Shown here: positions 27,813 to 40,600 of the stretch, in pieces
How positions within the stretch are numbered: the stretch's first letter is position 1
Layout of the letters: every line of letters begins with the position of its first letter
Assembly (NCBI GenBank): GCA_029465975.1
Contig: CM055745.1
Coordinates: forward strand, 17,844,258-17,908,257
Origin: Dallia pectoralis
Taxonomy: Eukaryota; Chordata; Actinopteri; Esociformes; Umbridae
Length of the DNA: 64,000 nt
Direction of reading: 5' to 3'
The notes under the pieces: generated by a model
What the model was told of the DNA's origin: nothing
Databases searched by the model: none
What the model saw: the letters and a program-made list of their open reading frames with translations, nothing else
Made by a program: the position numbers and the translations under genes

Positions 27813-28552
27813 AAATATCAAAATAAATCTCTGGGGATGTATAGGAAGAATATTGCAGAGTCACTAAGCTCCCTTCATTCTGGCTGTTTTTATCAGTGAA
27901 GTCTACATCGGTACTGGGACTTAAAAGGTTATTGTCACACATTTGAACTTATTCAGTCGAAATGCTGATTGAATCAGCAATATATTCATGGTGTCATATG
28001 ATATAGTGGATTTGCATTCATAGGAGCTGTGATGTCCTACTAAATTCTGGCAGTTTACTGCATTAAACTCAGTAACATTCAATGCAGTGATATTGACCAA
28101 TAACCTGAAATATATTCACCTGTGATAATGTTCCAGCATTAACGATTTGAAGTCATACGATTCCACACTAGGTATAATCCAACACTTTGCATCAAATCAC
28201 CAACAGCTGTTCTTATCTCGTTGCAATTCAAATCTCAGCCGGTAGACATTGCTGACCTATTTCCGTTTTCAGCTTTTGTTTTTTGCCTTGACGCACTGTA
28301 ATGTGGGCTGTGTATAAGTGTCTGGCCCACATACAGACACCATGCAGACAGGTTTTCACAGATAAACTCTGGACGCCCGTCAGCAGGACGTATTCGGTGC
28401 TCAGATTCCCAGCAGCCTCTTAAGTTGTTGACCTGTGCCAATGTCGGTTACGTCTCGAGGGATTTGAAAGTAAAACTTCAAAGCAAGTACGCGAAAGATG
28501 TTGACGAAACATGTCTGGCCTCTCTTCATGTTTGGTTTTCCTGCCCCTGTAG
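27813..28552. other. Probable map1a intron, no feature
   Basis: Single-copy DNA leading to the splice acceptor at 28551-28552 (pyrimidine tract TTTTCCTGCCCCTGTAG). A 68-codon minus-strand open frame (28235-28441) is unremarkable. I find no upstream map1a exon here. Confidence 0.5.
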
Positions 28553-28635
28553 GACAAAGGACTCTTCACCACAAAAGTGATGTCCTAGAGACCGTAGTGC
28601 TGGTCAACCCATCTGGACGGACGGTTGCTTCTGAG
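28553..28635 (+). CDS. map1a: map1a coding exon (first visible)
   Basis: An 83-bp exon starts after CCTGCCCCTGTAG and ends at GAG before donor GTGGGT. Its first two bases complete a codon begun upstream (phase 1 junction, probably Gly). It encodes QRTLHHKSDVLETVVLVNPS and eight further residues. This matches the conserved early segment of the long MAP1 N-terminus, which MAP1B also has, so this map1a makes or can make a long N-terminal form. The preceding exon is not in the window. Confidence 0.9.
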
Positions 28636-31600
28636 GTGGGTACCATGAAATATGTCCAGGTTCTGTCCAGGATCTGTCCAGGTTCTGTTCCATCTCACCG
28701 TTTCTGTCCAGGTTCTTGTTATCTCACCATGCTTTATGGAATAGATTTTTTTTCTCAAATGGATACAAATAATTATCTGTTCATCTTGTGGCTGTTGGTT
28801 GTGGTGTTCTCCCCCCCAGATCCAGTCTTTAGTGACAGACGTAGCAGGACATAAGCTATTGGTCCTGAGTGGGCAGAACTCGGACCACGGTGACCTGCTT
28901 CTCCAAACCGGGGTTTTCACCTATCAGAGCTTCTTACAAATATTTGCTGATCCTGGGGTGAGTATTAGCATTATTGACTAGTCTATAGCACAACAAGTCA
29001 CAAATCAATTCATTGTTACTGAACGACGAATATTATACAGTGAAGGAAGAACTTGTTTGATCACCGGCTTGGCCACTCCAAGTCCTTAATGTGTTTCTTC
29101 TTGTGCCACTCCTTTGTTGCCTTGGTTGTATGTTTTGGGTTTTGGGTGTCATGCTGGAATATCCATCCACAAACCATTTTCAATGCCCTGGTTAAGTTCT
29201 TACCCAAGATTTGACGGTACACAGCCCCTTCCATTGTCCCTTTCATCCGGAAAAGTTGTCCTGTCGGCTTAGCAGAAAAACACCCCCAAAGCATAATGTT
29301 TCCACCTCCCTGTGACAGTGGGGATGGTGTTCATAGGCAGCCTTCTTTATCCTCCTAACAGGGCGAGTTGAGGTGATGCCTAACAGCTCCATTTGTCTCA
29401 TCTGACCACAACACGTTCACTTAGTTCTCCTCTGAATTATTCAGATGTTCATTGGCTAACTTGGGCCTTGTACATGTGCTTTCTTGAGCTGGGGAATCTT
29501 GCGGACACTGCATGATTTCAGTCCTTCACAGCGTAGTGTGTTACCTATTGTTTTCTTGGTGACTATGGTCCCAGCTGCCTTGAGATCATTGACATTATGC
29601 TCCTGTGTAGTTCTGGGCTGGACCTTTTCTCATGGTTGTTGAAACCTTGCATGGAGCCCCAGACTGAGGGAGATTGACAGTTATTTTGTGTTTCTTACAT
29701 TTGCGAATAATCGCAACAACTGTTTTCACATTCTCACCAAGCTGCTTGGTGATGGTCTTGTAGCCCAGACTTATGAAAGTTTAAAATCATCTCCCTGACA
29801 TCCTTGGACAGCTCTTTGGTCTTTGGCCATGGTGGAGAGTTTGGAATCTGATTGATTAATGTATTTCTTCTGTGGACAGATGTGCTGAGATCATAAGCAC
29901 TCCCTTTAAGAGAGTCCTCCTAATCTCAGCTCGTTCCCTGTATAAAAGACACCTGGGAGCCAGAAATCTTGCTGATTGACAGGGGATTAAATACTTATTT
30001 CACTGAGTAAAATGCAAATCAATGTATAACTTCTTGGAAATGTGTTATTCTGGATTTTTTGTTGCTATTTTGTCTCTCACTATTCAAATACACCTACCAT
30101 TAAAATTGGAATGATCATGTCTTGTCAGTGGGCAAACGTACAAAATCAGCAGGGGATCAAATAATTTCTTCCTTCGCTGTATATTCTTTCAATGAATCGT
30201 GTGGGCAAGTCAAAACGATGTTGACTGTAGATTTAGTCATTACTACACATCAGCACTGACCCTGGGCCTGTTTCACGTTTGTCTGTAGGTCAGTGATTGG
30301 CTGGCTGGAGGAGCCCCCGAGCAGCGGGCCACACTTACTGTCTCCTGCCGAGCAGAGGTGGGCTGGAGCTCTCTGGGGCAGCTGCAGCACATTCGGGAGT
30401 TCCTGGAATACAGACTGAACCCTGAGCCTGTGCTCCCCAAGATGGAGGGAGTCACAGAGTTCACGGAGTACATCTCCGAGACGGTGGATGTGCCTTCGCC
30501 CTTCGACCTCCTGGAGCCTCCCACATCCGGAGGCTTCCTGAAACTGTCCAGGCCCTGTTGCTACATCTTCCCCGGGGGAAGAGGCGACTCTGCCCTGTTT
30601 GCAGTCAACGGCTTCAACATCCTAGTGGACGGAGGATCTGAACGCAAATCGTGCTTCTGGAAGCTAGTCAGACACTTGGACCGCGTCGACTCAATACTCC
30701 TCACTCACATTGGCGCGGACAATCTGCCGGGCATCAACGGTCTGCTGCAGAGGAAAATAGCTGAGCAGGAGGAGGAGCAGTCACAAGGCTCAACCACCTA
30801 TAGCGACTGGATGAAGAACCTGATCTCCCCAGAGCTGGGCGTGATCTTCTTCAATGTACCGGAGAAGCTACGTATGCCCGAATCGAACCTGAAGGTCAAG
30901 CGCAGCATTGAGGAGGCCTCCCTAACACTGCAGTATCTCAACAAACTGGGAATAAAGCCAGAGCCTCTCTGTAGACTGGTCAGCAACACTATTGAACCCT
31001 TCACCCTCTTCCATAAGATGGGAGTGGGCAAGTTAGACATGTATGTTCTGAACCCCGTTAAGGACAGCAAGGAGATGCAGTTTTTAATGCAGAAGTGGGC
31101 GGGAAACAGCAAGGCCAAAACCGGCATCGTGCTCCCCAATGGGAAAGAGGGAGAAATATCTGTACCCTACCTGACATCCATTACGGCGTTAGTTGTGTGG
31201 CTGCCCGCCAATCCGGCAGAAAAGATTGTGAGAGTGCTGTTTCCTGGAAACGCACCACAAAACAAAATCCTGGAGGGGCTGGAGAAATTGAAACACCTCG
31301 ACTTCTTGCGACACCCAGTAGCAACACAGAAAGACATATCCTCTGGGGCCCCGCCCTCTGTATTAAAACAGACGAAGTTGAAGCAACGAACAGACAGCAA
31401 AGAAAGTCTGAGATCGTCCCCAAAGACTACAAAGGTGCAGAAGAAAGAGGCAGAAGATGAGATATCGGCGGCCACAGAGGCCAAGAGTGACTCTGTAAAG
31501 GAGAACAAGATGGAGAAAAAAGACGAGAAGAAACTTGAGAAACCCACGAAAATACTAAAATCCAAGACAGAGGCGCCAGAAAAGAAAAAACCATTGAAGG

Positions 31601-34600
31601 AGAAATCCTTGAAAAAGCACTCAAAGGAAAGGGCCTCCAGGATGGATGAAAAGAAAGACAAGGAAAAAAAAGAGATTAAGAAAATTAAGAAAGACGACCC
31701 AGCCAAGAAAGATGAGAAAAAAGATCCCAAAATTGAAAAGAAAAAAGATACGTTCAAACCAGAGTTGAGAAAGATAACGAAACCTGACCTGAAACCTCTC
31801 ACGCCAGAAGTCAGGAAGACCCTGCATAAGGCCAAACTATCAAGTAAGCCCAAAACGGATAAAAGCAAAGTCAAAACGCCTAAGGCAGGGCCTACTAAAA
31901 CCAAAACAGAAGAGCCTGCTGAGACGAGCATTCAGCCTGAGCCTCTAGAGAATGGAACTGTGGAGGGAACACCTGCTTCATCCACTCCAGAGGATCTCAC
32001 CAAGGACTTTGAGGGGTTAAAACAAGATATGCCATTATCAGAGCAGCCAGAGAGTGCAGTGGAGACACCAGTAGAAGAAAGCAAATCCCCCAACCAGGGT
32101 GAGGAGAAAGAACAGGAAACGGAATCAGAAAGCAAAGAGGGCAAATTGACACAAGAGAATGAAGAAGAATTACAAGAAGAGGACGTGGAAATATTTGAGG
32201 ATGAGGGAGCCGCAATTGAAGATAAGGAAGAAGAGGAGGGCATTATTGCAAAGAGGAAAACTGTAGAAGAACAGGAAGATATGGGGATTGGGGAAGAGGA
32301 AGACGACTCAAAAGAAGATGCCAATGATGACGGACTAGACAGGAAACACGAGGTGGAGGAAATGGAAAAAGCTGAAAAACACACAGCTCTTGTGGTATCC
32401 ACTGAGGAAAGCAGAAAGTCTCCATTCCAGGAGAAAGAAGAGGTAGGATTTGAAGAAGCTGTCCAAAAGGCAGAGCTGGACGTTCTAGAAGAGGATCTGG
32501 AATTAATGGAAGATGTTGAAGTCAAACCTGACGTGAAATGCAAAGAAACATTGCCCACTGACATGGAAAGCAACACTTTTGAAAAGTCTGCTAAAACCAA
32601 AGAGGAGGAAGAGGAGGACGAGGAGGACGGATACATCTCAAACTTGGGAGGTGCTACACCTGACATAGCATCAACATTGCAAGGAGCTACATCAGCCGAA
32701 CCCATGTCTTTCATTCAAGATGAAGCCATTCCGGGTTACTCAGAAACGGAACAGACCATCTCCGACGAGGAGATCCACGAGGAAGCTGAAGACAGAATAA
32801 CGCATCTCCAATATGAAATGGGTTCATATGACATTGCTGTGCCAGATCAGACGGGCTCATTTGAATCGATCCACGGAATGAAAGAGATGCAAGCAGCAGT
32901 TGCGTCTGATGTCAGCGCCAAAGGCTTCTATTGTGGACGTGAGCAGGTATCTGCGTTCACGAACATCGCCGCGCCGTTGGCAGAAGAGGAACATGTTTCC
33001 TCGGCCACATCCATCACAGAGTACGACAAACTGTCCTCGTTCCCCACCTCTATAGCTGAGGACCAATCAGTGGCATCCGTCACAACGCCTCAAACTGAGG
33101 AAACAGGCAAAAGCTCACTTCACCTTGACACTGTAAACAGCGTTCCCCTGGCAACTCCAACTGAAGCCACGCGCACAAATGAACACCTACACTCGGCTGG
33201 GACCATCTCGCCCACATCCTCTTTAGAGGAAGACAAGGGTTCAAAGTCACCTTCATCTGTTGACTGCCTGCGAGTTGTCTCTGATGTCAAGACAGAGGCT
33301 AATGTCATTGAGGCACACAACGAAGAAGAGGACGAAGACGAAGACCAAACTCCGAACTTGGACATTTCACTTGGTAAACTCCAGGAGGGCTATTCCTTCC
33401 CAAAAATGCTCCAGGAGAAAGAAGGAGATGTGGAACGGTTCCCTGCCTTTGAGTCTCCGGTCTCTAAACCTGTTCAGGATTTAAAATCGGATCACTCGCC
33501 AGTTGTGTCTAAAGAAGACATCCCAACGGTGATGCCTTCAAAACCCAGGTCGCCATCGCCCTCGTTTTCAAAGACAAAAAGATCAGACTCTGTTACGTCA
33601 GAGGGTGAAGAGCGATGCTTCAGTCCAGATGACAGCACTGTGAAAATGGCTTCTCCTACACTATCTGGACCCCCCAGTCCAACCCACTCCCCAACCCAGT
33701 CACCAACCCACTCTCCAACCCACTCTCCTCTTCATCAGTTGCCTGTGGAGGAAAATACCAAGGCCTTCTTAGAACCCGAGCATCAAACAAAGGTGGATGT
33801 TCATGATTCAGCCACCAAAACAGAAGACAAGGATGCAAAGAAAGATCAAGCAGAAGAGAAAATTAAAGAGGATAAAAAAGAAACTATTGCCGCTGACACC
33901 AAGACAGCCGATTCAGACACACTACCAACTGTTAAGAAATCTCTTGAACAAGACGTGCATGAAGAAATGTATGGTGTCAATCGTTCCGAAAATGAGATTC
34001 ACCAGAAAAAAGAGACTCTTATTTCAGCCGATTCAGCTGAAGGTCAAGTAGAATCTCCAATTTCAGTAAATACATGTCTGACTGAAGACATTTCTAGTGT
34101 TAAGGCTGAACACAGACAAGATGATGAGGAAAAGGAAAATAACTCTGAAGACAACGAATCCAAAGTGTGCAGTAAAACTAAATTCCCAAAGGAGAAGGAG
34201 AGTAGCTTCTTAGATGATGATGACGATAATGACGATATTTCTGATTTAAAACACGTAGAAAAATACATAAATGAGGAAGATACAGGAAGAGAATACGCAT
34301 GTGAGGCTAAGATGACCAAGGAAGACAACAAAGAGGGAAAAGAAAGAGAAGACATGTTTGAAACCGTTAAAAAAGAGAAGGAAGAATGTACTTCTATTGC
34401 TGAACCAATCAAAGTAGACAAAGTTGAAATAGCTGAAAAAATGGACACCATTTATGAAGCTGAACCTATTAAGGAGGAAAAAACTGAAAGAGAACAAGTT
34501 GGCACAGCAAAAGTGGAACACTTAAAATTATATAAAGATGATGAAGTAAAACATATAGAAATGGTTGGGATTACTGAACCTGAACCCGAAGAAGATGGAG

Positions 34601-37600
34601 GTGAGATATTGAAAGAGACACCTCACATTCATGACGCTCCGCCCTTAGAGAAAGAGAAGAAAGAAACAGAAAAGGTTGAGATTAGGGAAAAAGAAAAAGA
34701 AGACATGAAAGAAGAGAAGACAGAAAGCACTTCTAAAGCTGAACCAATCAGGGAAGATAAAGTTGAGAAAGTCAAAGAAAAAGATGACATTTATGGAGTT
34801 GAACTTATCAAAGAAGATACAAATCTGAAATTAAAGGAAGCAGATGACAGTCATGGAGCTGAACTTGTCAAAGAAGATATTCATCTGAAATTAAAGGAAG
34901 CAGATGCCAGTCATGGAGCTGAACTTGTCAAAGAAGATATTCATCTGAAATTAAAGGAAGCAGGTGACAGTCATGAAGCTGAACTTATCAAAGAAAATAT
35001 TCATCTGAAATTAAAGGAAGCAGGTGACATTCATGAAGCTGAACTTATCAAAGAAGATATTCATCTGAAATTAAAGGAAGCAGATGCCAGTCATGGAGCT
35101 GAACTTATCAAAGAAGATATTCATCTGAAATTAAAGGAAGCAGATGCCAGTCATGGAGCTGAACTTATCAAAGAAGATATTCATCTGAAATTAAAGGAAG
35201 CAGGTGACAGTCATGAAGCTGAACTTATCAAAGAAGATATTCATCTGAAATTAAAGGAAGCAGGTGACAGTCATGAAGCTGAACTTGTCAAAGAAGATAT
35301 TCATCTGAAATTAAAGGAAGCAGGTGACAGTCATGAAGCTGAACTTATCAAAGAAGATACAAATCTGAAATTAAAGGAAGCAGGTGACAGTCATGAAGCT
35401 GAACTTGTCAAAGAAGATATTCATCTGAAATTAAAGGAAGCAGATGCCAGTCATGGAGCTGAACTTATCAAAGAAGACACAAATCTGAAATTAAAGGAAG
35501 CAGATGACAGTCATGAAGCTGAACTTATCAAGGAAGATATTCATCTGAAATTAAAGGAAGCAGGTGACAGTCAAGGAGCTGAACTTATCAAAGAAGATAC
35601 AAATCTGAAATTAAAGGAAGCAGATGCCAGTCATGGAGCTGAACTTATCAAAGAAGATACAAATCTGAAATTAAAGGAAGCAGATGACAGTCAAGGAGCT
35701 GAACTTATCAAAGAAGATACAAATCTGAAATTAAAGGAAGCAGATGACAGTCATGAAGCTGAAGCATTACAGGAAGACAAAGAAAAGGAAGCCACATTGG
35801 ACACAGTCAAGGAAGAGAAGAAAGAGAAATGTAATATCAATGACACAGAACAAATGAAAGACGATAACGATGAGAATGTAAAGGCCGAATTTGCAATTGA
35901 TGAAGATGAGACAACCAAGAAAGAGAAAACAGTTACAGAAAATGTTGGGACTTCTGAAGCTGAAGCATTCAAGGAAAATAAAGATAAGAAAGACGGAGAA
36001 AAACAAGGCGTGCGTGAGTCAGTCAAGGAAGACGAGAAAGAAACTTCTGACGCTGAACTTATCAAGACAGATAAAGAGGAGAAAGTAAATGAAAAGTATT
36101 TCATTAATGAAGTTGAAGACGTGAAAGAAGTGAATAAAGAAACTGAAAAGCCTAGCACTACTAAAGCTGAAGCATTTAAGGAAGAGATAGAAAAAGAGAC
36201 TGTCAAGGAAGAGATAACAGATATAGAAACATATTTAACTTCTGACACTGAACCCTACGAGCAAGATAAAGATGAAAAAAGAAGAGAAAAAGATCAAATT
36301 CATAAAGCTGAAGCCATTGATGAAGAGAAGAAAGAAACTGAAAGACACAAGAAATCTGGAGCTGAGCCCATGAAGGAAGAGGAGAAAGAGAGTGAAAGAG
36401 ATTACCACAGTGTGGCTGAAACTACAAAAGAAGAGAAACAGAAAGAAATACAAGATACACCTCTATCTAAAGTGGAGACCGCCTTAGAGTTCACAACTCC
36501 TGAGAAAATAGAGCCAGAAAAAGTTACAACTGTGTCTCAATTAATGAAAGATGAGAAGAAAGTGAAGGATGAAACTAATTTGACCAAGGAGGAAGAGATG
36601 GAAATGGGACAAACTCTCAAGTCAGAAGCAATTAAAGAAGAGCAAACTGTGTTTCACACAGAATCGCCAAAAGAAGAAACATCTGAAAAAGACACCCTCT
36701 ACAGTACACCAGCAAAAGAACATCAAACCGAAAAAGAAAGAGATACTTGTGACTATGTGCAAATGGAAACACAGAAAGATACTTTTGAAACTGAACCAGC
36801 AGACAAACCGCACAGCGTGGAAGATGAGTATGATACAAAAATGGTTGAGATGATCCAGAAAGAAACAGAAAAGGGGACTGAACAAAGCGAAAAAGATACA
36901 ACTGAGAAAGAAAAAGATGATTCTTATGTGGCTGAAGTCAGTAAAGAACAGAAGATGGAAAATGAGAAAGAAAAAGAAGATACTAGTGATTTGGAAGACA
37001 GTAAAGATGAGAAGCGAGAGAAGGAAGCTGTAGCCATTAAATCAGAAGAATTGGCAATACACGATGAAACCGTCAACGATGAAACCGTCAACGATGAAAC
37101 GAGCACAAAAGAAACAGACAAGAATAATTCTCTCAAGGTTGAACCTAATAAAGTGGGGGAGAAAAAGAAAGAAGAGGTGCAGGAGAAAGAGCTGAAGGAA
37201 CCCCTCAAACATACCACCCAGATAACCACGTTAGGAAAACATGGGGTGACGGCTGCGACCAAGCTTGAGTCCACATTCCAGGTTCAGTATTCAGATGGAG
37301 ATGATGACGATGACGAGCAAGGCAATGAGGAAGATGAAAAACAGGCCATTTGTGTGGGCGGCGCAGACTCGAGACCTCTATCAGTCGAACCTAGACATTC
37401 AGAGCACGATTTAATCTTTCATGACCTGCTCTCAACTCAGTCCTCCGAGTCCGTGCATATGGACCAAACACGGGACAGCAACTCTGGACAGACCACATGT
37501 CTTGTGTCTGCCCTACCAAAATGGGAGCCCTCAGCTGACCAAGGCCTCACAGAGCAGCATGTACAACCTGAACTGGAACAGGGAACAACGAAGGCTGAGT

Positions 37601-40600
37601 CCACATCAGGACCCCATCTTCACCAAGAGTCTACCATTGTGTTCCCTACGTTGGATAAGGGGGCAACTTGTGCTATTTCTACCATCGAACTAGAGCCTGC
37701 CTCAGGTTCCACCATAGGTTCCACACAATTGAGCACTGACAGCTATTCTTTAGGCTCCATGCTCTCCAGCACTGACAGACAGGTTGTAAGTGTCACGCTC
37801 TCTAGTTCAGACCACCAGACCATTGTGGAGGAATTCACCCAGCATGAAGCACTTCTGCCATCCATCACAACAAGCACTGAAGCAGCGAATACAGATGAGA
37901 AGACAGATGAGAAGACAAAGCCTGTCTCTCCAAAAGAAGATGAGAAACCAGGCAAGGAAGCTGAAAGGGAGATGGAGAAAGAGCGTGAAGTTGCTTCCCC
38001 CGGACACGCACAACCATGCTCATATTTTGTCTTGGCGAAAGATTCTGAGAAGGTTCCAGAAGAAGTAGGCTACACTGACGCGGCAAAAGCAGACAGTGCC
38101 GAACACTTGGAAGGTTTTGAACAAGTGACAACAGAGGAGGAAACAGTCTGTGTGCGCTCACAACTGGAATATCCAGGTTCCGTTACATCTAAGTATGAAC
38201 CATACGAAAAGCCAGTTTCTAAAGACCAGGAGTCCGACTATAAAGGACACAGTGAGGTTCCCGTAGAGTTTGATGGCTCAGCACAAATTGGTATTGATGA
38301 TAATAGGAGAGCTAGCCAGGCAGATGCTGCTGCATTCTTCTCAGAGGACGAGGAAAAAGAAGAACCGTTGTCATTCAGCAGAGTTGATTACACCCCTCCA
38401 GCTTCCACCGAGAGCGAGAGGAGCCTCTTTTGCAGACCGAGTGCCTTCCCCGAACACAACGACAAAGAAAAGGGCCAAGAAGAAGAAAGTGATAGGAAAG
38501 AGGGACAAGCTACGCCGCACGTAGAGAACAGCTGTGCTTATACAGAGATTCAGGACAACAAAGCCACCCGTGCATCTGAGCCGTGCTCATTTGCCTTCGC
38601 TCTCAAAGAAGATAAACCCGAGAAGGTCGAGATGGAGAAGGCCGAGGTTTATGTCAGTTCAGAATCTACCACTCAAACATCTACAGGAGCGACAGAAAAG
38701 ACTGGAGCATCTCCGAGTGCAGAGGAGTATTTCCCAGTCCAGTCAGGCCGAAAGGAAACATCCTCCCCCTCATGGAGTCAATCCAACCTCGCTACCCAAG
38801 CATCAGCTACTGCCATGCCTCTTGAAGATGTCCCTGAGAAAAAAACCACAGAGAAGGCAAAAGAGAAGGAAATGGATGAGCTGTTCAAAGACAAGGTAGA
38901 TTCATCTGATAGTGAGAAAGGAGACTCTCCATCTGGTCGCTACTCACCAGCAGAGAAAGACATGCTTCAAGCATTACCTAAGATCACAGAGAATCAGGCT
39001 TCTGCTGCACATTCAGGTCAGGTCATAGATGATAATCTATTTGCGTCTGAATACACTGAAATTGGCAGTTCCATCAGCAGCAAATCTACAATGGAATATT
39101 ATGGACAAGGCACTCCAGGAAGTGTAGATAAGAGGCTGCTGGTGGCAGGAGAAGATTATGTGGAAGATGAGGAAGCAGAGGAAGATGGTGATGCGGAAGA
39201 AACTAGCGATCTAGATGTGGAGAAGGGCGCCAGAGAGCAGTCGGAAAAAGAAATCTGTAAAACTACATTGGATGATACAACTACTTCTAAACTTCCTGTG
39301 ACAAAGGAAGAGGAAAAGGATAAGAAGACTTTCTCACCTGAACCTGAACCCAACCTTCTCCAAAATGAAGAACCTCTCATGTCAACAAGCGGTCCTCCAC
39401 CTGCTGAAACTGCAGATGCACTTTTGGAAACTGTAGTGTGTTCCTCGTCACTTCAGTCTCACAGTTCCACTGCAAGTGAACAAGCCGGATCTACAGGATG
39501 TCCCTCTGAATCCTCTGAGAATTCAGAGGACAGCCAGCTGGGGGTAAAGATTGAGACTTTGGACTGTCCTGATGTCTCTCTGCCCACCAAGTCCGGAAAA
39601 GACAAAGAGTCTAACAGAGAAGAGATTGAAGTGCAAGGACAGATCCCTCCTGGCACTGTTTGTAGAAAACCAGAGACACCTTTGACTTACCTGTCCTCTG
39701 CATCATCTTCTTCATTAACCAGCCACCAGTTTGTGGTGGAGGTAGAGGGCCTCTCTGGGTATTCATCAGTCAAAGACGATGACTATTCAGTCATGCAAAC
39801 AACTCTCACAGCTTCAGGAGTTATGTTAAAAGATGATTACCTAGAGGCATCTGAAAAGCTTTCCTCTACAACTACATTGAGCCTTACCATTGTCTCTCCA
39901 GGCTTGGCCATCTCAGCCAAGGGCATTACTGAACTAAACACATCATCCAGCTCGGAAATGGACACGGGTCAGACCTCTGATGACCTCCATAAACGTGAGG
40001 CGATTGTGACACAATCTGAAACACATGCTGAAGCTGCAGAGCCACTAAATTCCCAGCTGTCCAAACCTGCAGACACATCATCTACTTCATTGGCTGTCTT
40101 TGACGTTTCCCCATTGCAAAGACTCCCCGTTGACAAAGAATCCCAGGAATCAGTTGGCCTCAAAGACTCCAACATGAACGTAATGGACGACCGTAGTATT
40201 CCATGCCTTATCGAATGCCACAAATCTTTAGTGACAGATCAAAAAGTCGACCTCAGCTCTTATACAACCACAACAGTGTCTGATGAAGTAACGAAACCAC
40301 AGCAGTCAGATGAAACCTCCTCCAAGCCTCTTCTTTATGAGGTTATCACAAGTCCTCAAGCAAATGTTGTGGATACTAGCACTGCCACTTTTCCCGCAAC
40401 TTCAAATTTGAAAAGCGACGAGGAAAAAGAGCCAAAAGATGACGAAGATAAGATGAAAATGAAAGAAAATGAAAATATTGAGAGCAAGGTAGATAGCCTG
40501 AAGGAGGATTGGAAAATGCTTGAGCAGAAAGAAGAGAAGAAAGAGTTTTATGAGAAAAAAGATGGGACTGAAGTGAAAAAACAGGTAGAGGAGCAGGCGG

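Noticed and set aside
28498..28552. ATG at 28498 in frame with the first visible map1a exon
   Set aside because: The reading crosses a good pyrimidine tract and AG acceptor, and the residues before the acceptor do not resemble MAP1 proteins. A splice from an upstream exon explains it better.
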